From Polaribacter batillariae (GTDB taxonomy: Bacteria > Bacteroidota > Bacteroidia > Flavobacteriales > Flavobacteriaceae), in assembly GCF_017498485.1 (NCBI RefSeq), contig NZ_CP071795.1, forward strand, positions 1,364,001 to 1,428,000: a stretch of 64,000 nucleotides of DNA. The letters run 5' to 3'. The notes under the pieces were generated by a model. It made no database searches, was not told the DNA's origin, and was given only the letters and a program-made list of their open reading frames with translations. A program made the position numbers and the translations under genes. Positions 26,094 to 35,389 of this stretch are shown here, in pieces (positions within the stretch are counted from its first letter, which is position 1; each line of letters starts with the position of its first letter).

Positions 26094-26606
26094 TTATTTT
26101 TTATAGATTCCTTTAAATACTTCAGAGAGTACTTTTCCATTTTCATTTACATACTCCCAAATTTGAGTGACAGAATTGTCTTTGTTTTTACTCCAAGTAA
26201 TTTTATTGTAATAATTTCCTTTTTTAGATTCAATTAATTTGCTTTTTAAAACCATTTTTCCGTTTACGAGCCCCCCTTTTAAAATTAAAGAAAATCCGGT
26301 ATTATCTATCCAAACTTGGTTCCAAGTATTATCAACTTTATTGTAAAAATTATAACTTGTACCTTTATTAGTACCAGTGTTAGAAACCCAATTTTCTTGT
26401 AAAGCACAATTTTCTTGTATTTTTAAAATGCTGTTTTTTCCAATTAAATTTCCTTTTGTGTCATAGACTTTCCAATCTCCTATCCAAAAATCAAATTGAT
26501 TGTATACTACTCCAGCACAAGGTTTATTTGAGCTCGATTGCGCTGTAAATTTATCTGAAAAAAAGAACGATAAAACTATTATTAATTTTAAAAATAGACG
26601 ATTCAT
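26094..26606 (-). CDS. Secreted DUF1579-like protein
   Basis: 170-residue exported protein: signal peptide to about residue 22 (FFSDKFTAQ), then NQFDFWIGDWKVYDTKG, a pattern typical of DUF1579-like secreted lipocalin-style proteins, and repeating beta strands (KITWSKNKDNSVTQIWEYVNENG). Function unknown; it may bind a small hydrophobic ligand. Divergent from surE. The family call rests on the FDFWIGDW motif only. Confidence 0.7.
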   Translation of the reverse strand: MNRLFLKLIIVLSFFFSDKFTAQSSSNKPCAGVVYNQFDFWIGDWKVYDTKGNLIGKNSILKIQENCALQENWVSNTGTNKGTSYNFYNKVDNTWNQVWIDNTGFSLILKGGLVNGKMVLKSKLIESKKGNYYNKITWSKNKDNSVTQIWEYVNENGKVLSEVFKGIYKK

Positions 26607-26697
26607 TTCATTAAAAATTAGTTTCTTACAATGTTACATAAAAATGTAATACAACATTCTTTACAAAATGTTAAAAACAAAATCGGTAAAAATAAAT

Positions 26698-26705
26698 TAC
26701 ATTTG
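26698..26705 (+). promoter_or_regulatory. -7 promoter element of surE
   Basis: TACATTTG matches TAnnTTTG and ends 17 bases before the surE ATG. No clear -33 TTG at the right distance. Confidence 0.5.
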
Positions 26706-26722
26706 TATTTAAAACAATTCGA

Positions 26723-27492
26723 ATGCAAGAAAAACCATTAATTTTAGTCACCAATGACGATGGAATAACAGCTCCAGGATTAAGAGCTTTAATTAAAATA
26801 ATGAACAAAATTGGAGATGTTGTAGTCGTTGCTCCAGACAGTCCACAAAGCGGAATGGGACATGCCATTACTGTTGATAATGTGCTTACTTGTAACCCAA
26901 TTACTATAGACGAGGGACCACAATTAGAATATACCTGCTCTGGAACTCCTGCAGATTGTGTAAAAATGGCAATTAATCAAATATTAAATAGAAGACCAGA
27001 TTTGTGTGTTTCTGGCATAAACCACGGAGCAAATTCGTCTATAAATGTTATTTATTCTGGTACCATGAGTGCTGCAATTGAAGCTGGTATTGAGGGGTTC
27101 CTGCAATTGGCTTTTCTTTATTAGATTTTAAATGGCATGCAGATTTTAAACCATCAGAAGAATTTGTAAAAAATATAACTTTAAACGCACTTTTAAACGG
27201 AATACCAGATGGTGTTGTTTTAAATGTAAATATTCCTAATTTAAAAAAAGAAGAAATTAATGGAGTAAAAATTTGTAGGCAAGCAAATGGTTATTGGAAA
27301 GAAATTTTCGACAAACGTAAAAGTCCGTTCGGAAAAGAATATTATTGGCTTTCTGGCGAGTTTGTAAATAAAGACAAAGGACAAGATACAGACATTTATG
27401 CCTTAGAAAATGGGTATATTTCTGTGGTACCTGTTCAATTTGATATGACTGCACACCACATGATTCAAAAATTAAATTCTTGGGAACTGTAA
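26723..27492 (+). pseudogene. surE: 5'/3'-nucleotidase SurE, frameshifted
   Basis: Nucleoside monophosphate phosphatase of the SurE family. Metal-binding NDD at residues 11-13 (LVTNDDGITAPGL), SGTPADCVKMAI and SGINHGAN are all present. The frame stops at 27124 after EGFLQLAFLY; adding one G to the run at 27094-27097 gives EGVPAIGFSLLDF and a continuous 256-residue protein ending at 27492 (QKLNSWEL), the normal size. The downstream part stays fully conserved, which favours a sequencing error or a very recent mutation. A small membrane protein gene overlaps its end. Confidence 0.92.
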
Positions 27493-27767
27493 AAAAAGAT
27501 GTTTTAATTGGCATTTTAGTCGCCTTATTTGCCACTTTTGGTGGCATTTTCTTGTACTTAGAATATTTTTCTAAATACAGTTTTGCAGATACTCTACAAA
27601 TGATAAAAGAAGGAAATTTATACGGGAAAGTACTTTCTTTAGCTGCAATACCAAACTTATTTGTGTTTTTTGTTTTCATTAAAAAGAAACAAGATAATAG
27701 AGCAAAAGGAGTTCTAATAGCTACCATTTTAATTGCATTAACCACTTTAATTTTAAAGTTTTTTTAA
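27480..27767 (+). CDS. Small membrane protein of unknown function (95 aa)
   Basis: Two to three hydrophobic segments (IGILVALFATFGGIFLYLEY, VLSLAAIPNLFVFFVFI, GVLIATILIALTTLIL) separated by short charged loops (KKKQDNRAKG). The only plausible start is TTG at 27480, which overlaps the surE end by 13 bases, suggesting translational coupling. No family recognised beyond a generic membrane protein conserved beside surE/lpxB. Confidence 0.65.
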   Translation: MGTVKKDVLIGILVALFATFGGIFLYLEYFSKYSFADTLQMIKEGNLYGKVLSLAAIPNLFVFFVFIKKKQDNRAKGVLIATILIALTTLILKFF

Positions 27768-27805
27768 TTTAAAGATAATAGAGCAGTTTGCGAGAGTTTA
27801 ATTAA

Positions 27806-27829
27806 GTCTCGACTGCGCTCGAGCAGACA
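27806..27829 (+). repeat. Dispersed repeat, CTCGACTGCGCTCGA family
   Basis: gtctcgactgcgctcgagca lies 12 bases before the lpxB start, the same motif as at 7059, 39517 and 40531. Confidence 0.65.
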
Positions 27830-27840
27830 TATTAATTATT

Positions 27841-28950
27841 ATGAAATATTATATAATTGCAGGCGAAGCTTCTGGAGATTTACACGGTTCTAACTTAATG
27901 AAAGAATTGTACAAAATAGATACAAAAGCAAACATTCGTTTTTGGGGTGGAGATTTAATGCAAGCGGTTGGCGGAACTTTGGTAACTCACTACAAAGAAC
28001 GTGCTTTTATGGGGTTTGTAGAAGTATTAAGAAATTTAAGTAAAGTTTTAGGTTTTATTAAATATTGTAAAAAAGACATTGCAAATTTTAAACCCGATGT
28101 AATTATTTTTATAGACAATTCTGGTTTTAATTTACGTGTTGCAAAATGGGCAAAAACAGCTGGTTTTAAAACCAATTATTATATTTCGCCACAAGTTTGG
28201 GCAAGCAGAGCTGCAAGAGTACAAGATATTAAAAGAGACATCGATAAAATGTTTGTAATTCTTCCTTTTGAAAAAGAGTTTTACAAAAAATACAACTATA
28301 AAGTTTCTTTTGTAGGGCATCCTTTAATTGATGCAATTGCAGATAGAAATCAAGTATCAGAAATAGAATTTCGAAAAGCACATAATTTAAGTAAACAACC
28401 CATTATTGCGTTATTACCAGGAAGTAGAAAGCAAGAAATTTCGAAAATGTTGGCTGTAATGTTATCGATTGTTGATGATTTTGAAGATTACCAATTTGTA
28501 ATTGCAGGAGCTCCGAGTCAAGATTTAAGTTTTTATCAAAATATTATTAAAGGCAAAGAAGTAAAATTTATCAATAACAAAACACACGATTTGTTAAGCA
28601 TTTCTTATGCTGCCTTGGTCGCTTCAGGAACTGCAACTTTAGAAACCGCTTTGTTTAAAGTACCACAAGTAGTGTGTTATAAAGGAAGTGCAATTTCTTA
28701 TCAAATTGCAAAAAGAATTATAACGCTAAAATTTATTTCTTTAGTAAATTTAATAATGGACAAAGAGGTGGTTAAAGAATTAATTCAGAACGATTTTACA
28801 ACCCAAAACCTTCGAAAAGAGCTTTCTAAAATTCTAGAAACAAAACATCGAGAAGAATTATTTTTACAGTATTTCGATTTAGAAAAAAAATTAGGCGGAA
28901 AAGGAGCTTCTAAAAAGGTCGCCACAAAAATTGTAAAACAATTTAATTAG
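27841..28950 (+). CDS. lpxB: Lipid-A-disaccharide synthase
   Basis: Joins UDP-2,3-diacylglucosamine and lipid X to give the lipid A disaccharide, at the inner face of the inner membrane. 369 residues, the standard length. Seen are the N-terminal MKYYIIAGEASGDLHGSNL, FIDNSGFNLRVAK near 90, YYISPQVWASRAARV near 113-127, LPGSRKQEI near 198, and SGTATLETALF near 265, all hallmarks of the GT19 family. The NlpC/P60 gene begins at the very next base after the stop codon. Confidence 0.96.
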   Translation: MKYYIIAGEASGDLHGSNLMKELYKIDTKANIRFWGGDLMQAVGGTLVTHYKERAFMGFVEVLRNLSKVLGFIKYCKKDIANFKPDVIIFIDNSGFNLRVAKWAKTAGFKTNYYISPQVWASRAARVQDIKRDIDKMFVILPFEKEFYKKYNYKVSFVGHPLIDAIADRNQVSEIEFRKAHNLSKQPIIALLPGSRKQEISKMLAVMLSIVDDFEDYQFVIAGAPSQDLSFYQNIIKGKEVKFINNKTHDLLSISYAALVASGTATLETALFKVPQVVCYKGSAISYQIAKRIITLKFISLVNLIMDKEVVKELIQNDFTTQNLRKELSKILETKHREELFLQYFDLEKKLGGKGASKKVATKIVKQFN

Positions 28951-29427
28951 ATGAAAAAAGGTGTATTTTTAGTACTTTTCTTTTCTATATTGATGAGTTG
29001 CTCGTCTTCTAAAAAAGTTGTAAAAACTACTAGTAAACCTGCCTCAAAAGCAGATAAAATCGTTGCAAATGCGCTAAAATATAAAGGTGTAAGGTATAAA
29101 TTTGGTGGCACTACCCAAAGAGGAATGGATTGCTCTGGAGTTGTTTACGTTGCTTTTGGAGAAGAGAATGTACAGCTGCCAAGAATTTCTAGAGATATGG
29201 CAAAAAGCGGAAAGAAAATTCCGCTTGAAAAAGCCAAAAAAGGAGATTTGCTTTTCTTTAAAACCTCTAAAACAAGAAGAAGAATAAACCATGTTGGTTT
29301 AATCGTTTCTGTAAATAAAGGGAGTATTCGATTTATACACTCTACAACTTCTAGAGGAGTTATAATTTCTTCATTATCAGAAAAATACTGGAAAAAAGCA
29401 TTTGTAAAAGCAATGGCTATTTTATAG
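28951..29427 (+). CDS. C40 family peptidase (NlpC/P60) lipoprotein
   Basis: 158-residue cell-wall endopeptidase that probably cuts peptidoglycan stem peptides. Signal peptide with lipobox ILMSC (Cys17), then one NlpC/P60 domain: catalytic Cys61 in GMDCSGVVY, His114 in INHVGLIVS, and RFIHSTTSRGV as the third element. Starts directly after the lpxB stop codon, so it shares its transcript. Confidence 0.92.
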   Translation: MKKGVFLVLFFSILMSCSSSKKVVKTTSKPASKADKIVANALKYKGVRYKFGGTTQRGMDCSGVVYVAFGEENVQLPRISRDMAKSGKKIPLEKAKKGDLLFFKTSKTRRRINHVGLIVSVNKGSIRFIHSTTSRGVIISSLSEKYWKKAFVKAMAIL

Positions 29428-29493
29428 ATTGACTTATTTTTAATTTACTGCTTATTAGTTATTTAGAAAAAAAAATAGTACTTTTAGCTAGCC

Positions 29494-31509
29494 ATGAGAA
29501 AGCTAAAGAATTATTTGCCAATGCATTTTACTGTGTTTTTAATTATTGGAATCCTCGTCCAATTTTACACACAATTTTGGCAATTTAATTTTCAGGAATC
29601 TTTTCTAATATTCTTGTTTTTTGCACTTCTATTATTGATTAAAAACCGTTTTTTTACCACTATTTTAACCGCATTTATTTTCTTTAACTTGGGTGTTTTT
29701 GCTGTTTTTATTACAGATGATGTAAATTACGACAACTATTATCAGCATCATCTAAAAGAGGAAGAAAGCGTTGTTCTTAAAATAAAAAAGGTATTAAAAT
29801 CTGGTAATTATTCAAATAAATACAAAGCTGAAGTAATTCAAATAAAACAGCAAAAAACTATGGGCACTGTTTTATTAAACGTGCAAAAAGATAGTTTTGG
29901 TAAGCTGCTAAATGTCGATGATTTAATTTGCTTAAAGCCAGAGTTTTTAGAAATAAATCTACCTTTAAATCCGCATCAATTTAACTATAAAGCATATTTG
30001 GCAAAACAAGGCATTCATCAACAAATATTTACAGAAAATAATCGCTTTTTAAAATTAGAATCAAAAAACTTTTCGCCTTTAGGTTTGTCTGCTAAATTTA
30101 GAGGTTTGGTACAAGCTTCGTTAAAGAAATATCATTTTAAAGAAGATGAATTGTCTGTAATAAATGCATTGCTTTTGGGTCAAAGACAAGATATTTCTAA
30201 AGAATTAATTGCAAATTATTCCAAAGCAGGTGCCATTCATATTTTAGCGGTTTCAGGTTTACATGTTGGTGTAATATTATTAATCCTTTCCTTTATTTTT
30301 AAGCCCCTAGAAAGATTCAAAAACGGAAAATACCTAAAACTATTTATCATTATTTTATTTTTATGGATGTTTGCTTTTATAGCGGGTCTTTCTGCATCTG
30401 TATTAAGAGCGGTTACCATGTTTACTTTTTTAGCGGTTGGTTTCACTTTTAAAAAGAAAAATGTTGTTTTCTTTTCTTTAGTTTCTTCTTTATTTTTATT
30501 GCTAATTATAAAACCAATGTTTCTTTTTGATGTTGGTTTTCAATTAAGTTATTTGGCTGTTTTTGCAATTATTTGGGTACAACCAAAATTGTATCAATTA
30601 ATGCAACCCAAACTAAAAATTTTAGATAAAATGTGGCAGTTATTTACAGTTTCTATAGCTGCTCAAGTAGGTATTTTACCTTTAAGTATCTATTATTTTG
30701 AACAAATTCCTGGATTGTTTTTGGTTTCGAATTTGGTAATTATCCCTGTTTTGATGTATATTTTAATTGGTGGCATTTTAGTAATTTTTACTTCTTTATT
30801 AAATATTTTACCGCAATTTTTGGCAGATTTATATGGAGTTGTAATTTCTTGGATGAATAGTTTTGTACGCTGGATTTCGCAACAAGAAACCTTTTTATTT
30901 AAAGAAATATCTATGTCTTTTTTATGGATGTTGGCTTGGTATGCTTTTATTATTTTAGGGGTAGATTTTTTAATGCACAAAAAAGCTAAAAAATTAATAA
31001 TTGTTTTAATCGTTATTTTAGGAGTACAAGGCATCTATTTTTTTGAAAAGAAAATCAACCTAAATAAAGAAGAAATTATTGTTTTTCATAAAAGTAAATC
31101 TTCTATTATCGGAAAAAGAATAGGAAGTAATTTATTATTGCAACACAATTTAGATTCGATTGGTTTTAAAGATGATTTTAGCATTAAATCTTACCGAATT
31201 TCTGAGGGAATTTCGGAAATAAAATCTGTAAACTTTCAACATTTTACTCGGTTTAAAAACAAGAATATTATGTTGGTAGATAGTTTAGGGGTGTATGCAT
31301 TAAAACATGTAGAAAACCCAATTATTATTTTACAATATTCGCCAAAAATAAATTTAGAAAGGCTCATTAGGGCTTTAAAACCAAGGCAGATAATTGCAGA
31401 CGGGTCTAATTACAAAAGTTATATATTTAGGTGGAAAGAAACGTCTAGAAAACAAAAAACTCCATTTTATTATACTGGTAAAAATGGAGCTTATGTTTTA
31501 AAAAATTAA
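29494..31509 (+). CDS. comEC: ComEC/Rec2 family competence protein
   Basis: Inner-membrane DNA-uptake channel protein, 671 residues. N-terminal transmembrane segments and a DUF4131-type domain (about 20-190), then the Competence domain with AGAIHILAVSGLHVGVI near residue 248 and GLSASVLRAVTMF near 300, and many helices up to about 500. The C-terminal part is short and lacks a clear HxHxDH metallo-beta-lactamase motif, as is usual in Bacteroidota homologues. Single gene; convergent with the thioredoxin gene. Confidence 0.92.
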   Translation: MRKLKNYLPMHFTVFLIIGILVQFYTQFWQFNFQESFLIFLFFALLLLIKNRFFTTILTAFIFFNLGVFAVFITDDVNYDNYYQHHLKEEESVVLKIKKVLKSGNYSNKYKAEVIQIKQQKTMGTVLLNVQKDSFGKLLNVDDLICLKPEFLEINLPLNPHQFNYKAYLAKQGIHQQIFTENNRFLKLESKNFSPLGLSAKFRGLVQASLKKYHFKEDELSVINALLLGQRQDISKELIANYSKAGAIHILAVSGLHVGVILLILSFIFKPLERFKNGKYLKLFIIILFLWMFAFIAGLSASVLRAVTMFTFLAVGFTFKKKNVVFFSLVSSLFLLLIIKPMFLFDVGFQLSYLAVFAIIWVQPKLYQLMQPKLKILDKMWQLFTVSIAAQVGILPLSIYYFEQIPGLFLVSNLVIIPVLMYILIGGILVIFTSLLNILPQFLADLYGVVISWMNSFVRWISQQETFLFKEISMSFLWMLAWYAFIILGVDFLMHKKAKKLIIVLIVILGVQGIYFFEKKINLNKEEIIVFHKSKSSIIGKRIGSNLLLQHNLDSIGFKDDFSIKSYRISEGISEIKSVNFQHFTRFKNKNIMLVDSLGVYALKHVENPIIILQYSPKINLERLIRALKPRQIIADGSNYKSYIFRWKETSRKQKTPFYYTGKNGAYVLKN

Positions 31510-31525
31510 TTCTTTTTAAGAAAAA

Positions 31526-32070
31526 TTATTCAGTAAACTCGAATTGAAATGCTTCTTGATACTTAACAAAATCTTCTTTGCTTTTGATTTCTTTGTAGTC
31601 GTCATTTTTAAAAAGTTTTAAAAACAACTCTAATTGTTTGGGTGTTTTATAACCAGGAATAGGAGCAATAAACTCTGCTTTTTCATCTAAAAAAACAATT
31701 GTTGGATAGGCTCTTACACCAAAGTAGGTAGATAATTCGTGTCCAGAATTTCTACTTTTTGCTTTTTTAGGGTCGTAATTTGGATTTTTAAAAACCTTAT
31801 CTTTAAAAGAAACCTCGTCATTTCCCTCTGCATTAAACTTTACAGCATAATAGTTTTTATTTACGTATGCTGCCACGCTTTTATTTTGAAAAGTATTTTT
31901 ATCTAATATCCTACAAGGACCACACCAAACCGCATACATATCCATCATAATTTTTTAGGATTTGTTTTTTGCAGTTCTACCGCTTTTTCTAAGGTAATCC
32001 AATTTATTTCTTGCGCTTTTGTTTGAAAAGCAAAAGTAATAATTGCTATAAGTGTTATTAATTTTTTCAT
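31526..32070 (-). pseudogene. Exported thioredoxin-fold protein, frameshifted after the signal peptide
   Basis: The N-terminal frame from the ATG at 32070 reads MKKLITLIAIITFAFQTKAQEINW, a signal peptide, and continues to LQKTNPKK. The next frame holds the thioredoxin domain with MYAVWCGPCR (CxxC) and GVRAYPTIVFLDE (cis-Pro). The two join if the T-run at 31951-31956 had one more base, giving about 180 residues. The internal ATG at 31948 would yield a 140-residue protein without export signal. Likely periplasmic disulfide reductase. Downstream of the peptide transporter genes on the same strand. Confidence 0.85.
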
Positions 32071-32212
32071 GTTATTTTGGTTCGCAAATCGTATGCCAAA
32101 CTTACAAAAAATAAAACAATATATAACTGTGCTTTTTTTATAACGTTAGTTAAAATGCGTTAAGAAAAGACTGTTTTTCTTAATAATTGTAATTTACATT
32201 AAACTGTAAATA

Positions 32213-33760
32213 TTATCTAATACCATGCATTAATTTTTTTATGATAGGGTTTATTAGCAAGAAAATTAAACCAACAGACGCTGGTATTATAGTAAAAATT
32301 AAAAAGAAATAAGACATGGAATGTTCTTCGACTATTGGATCTATATAACTTCCTGTTTTTGCAGCCAAATAATTTCCTAAAGCATTTACCAAATACCATA
32401 TTCCAAACATCATTCCTATTTTTTTTGCGGGAACTAATTTAGAAACATAAGAAAGACCAACTGGAGAGACACATAGCTCTCCCATTGTGTGAAATAAATA
32501 TGCCAAAACTAACCATATTAAACTAACAGAAGCAGTTTTTGCACCTTGAGGAATAGAACTAGCACCATAAGCTAATGCGCCAAAACCTATTCCTAACAAA
32601 ATCATACCTATACCAAACTTTACAGCAGCAGAAGGGTTGAACTTACTTTCCCACCACTTAGAAAATAAAGGAGCTAGAAAAATTATAAATAACGAATTCA
32701 AAATTAAAAACCAAGAAGCTTCAATTTCTGCATTTTGTTGTGGAATTATTACACTTAATTTCCAGATAACAATTGCCCAAATACTTAAAAAACTTATTCC
32801 TAGAACAGTATTAGAGAGTGTGATTTTTTTTAGAGTTTGTGAAAATAGTTTAAATAAAACCCAAGAAATTATAAGTAATGGCACTGTTGACACTAAAATG
32901 TCTACAATTTTAAATACCAGTGCAGCGTTGCCAGTTAATGCCCTTTGTGTATAATCTCTGGCAAAGATATTCATAGATCCACTAGCTTGCTCAAAAGCCC
33001 ACCAGAAGAATACTGTAAAGAATGCTAGAATTCCTACAACAATGTATCTATGAGTTTGAATATTATCAGGTACTTTATCTGCTGTAATTTCGATTTTAGC
33101 AACAGCATCTGATAAATTTACTTTTTTGCTTGGTAAAATTCCTATATTCTCGAAAATTTCTCTACCAAACCAAAACTGTAGCGTTCCTAAAAACATAAAA
33201 ACACCAGCTAAACCAAATCCCCAAGAATAACTTAAATTATTGGCTAAGAACCCACATAACAAGACTCCTAGAAATCCGCCAGCATTTACTCCCATATAAA
33301 AAATAGTAAAAGCGCCATCTTTACGTTCAGGGTATTTGTCGTACAAACCGCTAACGATAGAGGTTACATTTGGTTTAAATAATCCATTACCAATAATTAA
33401 AAGACCAATACCAATGTATAAAGTAATTTCTGTTTCCATAGACATTGCTGCATGCCCTAAAGTCATAACAAAAGCACCTAGTGCAACTGCTTTTTGGTAG
33501 CCTAAAAGTTTATCTGCAATAATACCACCAATTAAAGGGGTTAAATATACAGAGCTAGTATAAATTCCTAACAGCCCCAAAGCTCTTTCTCTGGTCCATT
33601 CCCAGCCACCATCAGAGAAAGAAGCAGTTAAAAATAACACGAAAATAGCACGCATTCCATAATAAGAAAAACGTTCCCACATTTCTGTAAAAAATAGGAC
33701 AAATAGTGCAGGTTTATGCCCTAATAAACTAAACTCTTTATGTTCAATTTTTGTATTCAT
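32213..33760 (-). CDS. POT family proton-coupled peptide transporter (second copy)
   Basis: Major-facilitator oligopeptide:H+ symporter of the PTR2/POT family, 515 residues with about 14 helices. The ExxER motif reads EMWERFSYYGMRAI near residue 27, and the GxxxADxxLG signature appears as GGIIADKLLGYQKA; FYMGVNAGGFLG is the PTR2 signature. Imports di- and tripeptides. It follows a paralogue after 65 bases that contain a hairpin, so it may be expressed at a lower level than the upstream genes. Confidence 0.93.
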   Translation of the reverse strand: MNTKIEHKEFSLLGHKPALFVLFFTEMWERFSYYGMRAIFVLFLTASFSDGGWEWTRERALGLLGIYTSSVYLTPLIGGIIADKLLGYQKAVALGAFVMTLGHAAMSMETEITLYIGIGLLIIGNGLFKPNVTSIVSGLYDKYPERKDGAFTIFYMGVNAGGFLGVLLCGFLANNLSYSWGFGLAGVFMFLGTLQFWFGREIFENIGILPSKKVNLSDAVAKIEITADKVPDNIQTHRYIVVGILAFFTVFFWWAFEQASGSMNIFARDYTQRALTGNAALVFKIVDILVSTVPLLIISWVLFKLFSQTLKKITLSNTVLGISFLSIWAIVIWKLSVIIPQQNAEIEASWFLILNSLFIIFLAPLFSKWWESKFNPSAAVKFGIGMILLGIGFGALAYGASSIPQGAKTASVSLIWLVLAYLFHTMGELCVSPVGLSYVSKLVPAKKIGMMFGIWYLVNALGNYLAAKTGSYIDPIVEEHSMSYFFLIFTIIPASVGLIFLLINPIIKKLMHGIR

Positions 33761-33781
33761 TTTTTAAAATTTTATGTAAGA

Positions 33782-33813
33782 AAAAACTCATAAAATTAAA
33801 TTTATGAGTTTTT
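33782..33813 (-). terminator. Hairpin between the two POT transporter genes
   Basis: AAAAACTCATAAA (33782-33794) pairs with TTTATGAGTTTTT (33801-33813). On the minus strand it ends in T's, so it could act as a partial terminator within the operon. Confidence 0.6.
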
Positions 33814-33825
33814 AAAATATTTTAA

Positions 33826-35367
33826 TTAATGAACTTTACCCATTAATTTTTTCATTAAAGGAGAGAATACAATTACAATTAATCCTGCTCCTAAAGCATA
33901 TTTTGCGATTAGTAAAAATCCGTCTGTGTAAATATCTAATGTGTCTAAACCACCAACATTTGCATCTGTACTTTCGACAGCTAGTTGCTTAGATATAAAG
34001 CCTACAATTTGAAATGCGTATGCAGACGATAAAAACCAAATCCCCATCATAAAAGCAACAATATTTTTCGGAGATAAATCTGTAATTTTAGACAAGCCAA
34101 CAGGAGACATAAATAATTCTCCAATAGAAATGATTAAATACATCGCAATTAAATATGCAAAAGGCACCATGCCTTCTGCATTTGCGCTTCCTTTACTTAT
34201 AGATAGTATATAAAAACTTAAACCTGCTAAAATTAAACCAAAACCGAATTTATAAGGTGTTCTTGGGTTCATATTCTTTTTAGTTAAATATGCCCAAAGC
34301 ATAGAAATTGGAATTGCTAAAATAATAATAAACATAGAGTTTAATGAATTAGTTTGGCTCGCATTCATAAACGTTAAATCTACATTTCTCGATGCAAATA
34401 AAGTAATTACACTTCCAGATAATTCATGGAAACCCCAGAAAAGAGTCATAAAAAAAGTAATTAAAATTGCCATAATTAATTTTTTACGTTCTTCTAAAGT
34501 AACTTTAATTAAAATATTAACTAGATACACACCTATAGCAATACCTATCGCTAAAAATATAATACCCACTAAGTTTTTTTCTCCAATTAAAAAGGTGTCT
34601 TCTGAAGTTATAGATTTATATGAAGATAAGACAAAAGCAATTACAGGTACACATAATACTGCTATTATAGGAATAAGAGTTTTTTGTGGAATACCTATTA
34701 TTGCTTTTTCATAAACTTCTTTGCTAGGTGGCATACCTTTGTCTCCAAAAACATGCTTTTTAATTCCACTCCAAAAGAAAATCAAACCAGCCATCATTCC
34801 TATTCCTGCCAAACCAAAACCATAATGCCAACCATATTCTGCAGCTAACCAACCACATAAAAGTGGTGCTATCCACCCACCAATATTAATTCCCATATAA
34901 AAAATGGTAAAACCAGAGTCTTTTCTAATATCACCTTCTTTATATAAAGCACCAACAAAAGTTGATATATTTGGTTTGAAGAAACCATTACCAACAATAA
35001 TAAATGCCAAGGCTAAAAAGAAAGCAATGTCGTTTTCGATTGCTAGTACAAAATGACCAATTGCCATTAAAATTCCTCCTAAAAAGATGGAACTACGCAT
35101 TCCTAATATTTTATCAGAAATTTGCCCGCCAATTACTGTAGAGGCATAAACCAAAGAACCATAAGAAGCATACACAGCTGCTGTTGCTGCATCTCGTTCT
35201 ACAATTGCTTTAAATATTTCTTGCACCATATAAAGCGTTAACAACGCTCTCATTCCATAGAAACTAAAACGTTCCCATAATTCTGCAAAAAACAAGTAAA
35301 ATAACCCTTTTGGGTGCCCAAACATTTGTGGTTCTTCTATGGTTGTACTAACTCCTTTGTCTAACAT
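33826..35367 (-). CDS. POT family proton-coupled peptide transporter (first copy)
   Basis: 513-residue POT/PTR2 symporter: ELWERFSFYGMRALL near residue 30 is the ExxER motif, GGQISDKILG the MFS loop and FYMGINIGGWIAPLL the family signature; some 14 transmembrane helices. It starts 22 bases after the dipeptidyl peptidase gene, on the same strand, so peptidase and transporter are made together: peptides are trimmed outside and the dipeptides taken up. Clearly homologous to, but diverged from, the copy at 32213. Confidence 0.93.
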   Translation of the reverse strand: MLDKGVSTTIEEPQMFGHPKGLFYLFFAELWERFSFYGMRALLTLYMVQEIFKAIVERDAATAAVYASYGSLVYASTVIGGQISDKILGMRSSIFLGGILMAIGHFVLAIENDIAFFLALAFIIVGNGFFKPNISTFVGALYKEGDIRKDSGFTIFYMGINIGGWIAPLLCGWLAAEYGWHYGFGLAGIGMMAGLIFFWSGIKKHVFGDKGMPPSKEVYEKAIIGIPQKTLIPIIAVLCVPVIAFVLSSYKSITSEDTFLIGEKNLVGIIFLAIGIAIGVYLVNILIKVTLEERKKLIMAILITFFMTLFWGFHELSGSVITLFASRNVDLTFMNASQTNSLNSMFIIILAIPISMLWAYLTKKNMNPRTPYKFGFGLILAGLSFYILSISKGSANAEGMVPFAYLIAMYLIISIGELFMSPVGLSKITDLSPKNIVAFMMGIWFLSSAYAFQIVGFISKQLAVESTDANVGGLDTLDIYTDGFLLIAKYALGAGLIVIVFSPLMKKLMGKVH

Positions 35368-35389
35368 AATTATTATTTATTTCGGTTTG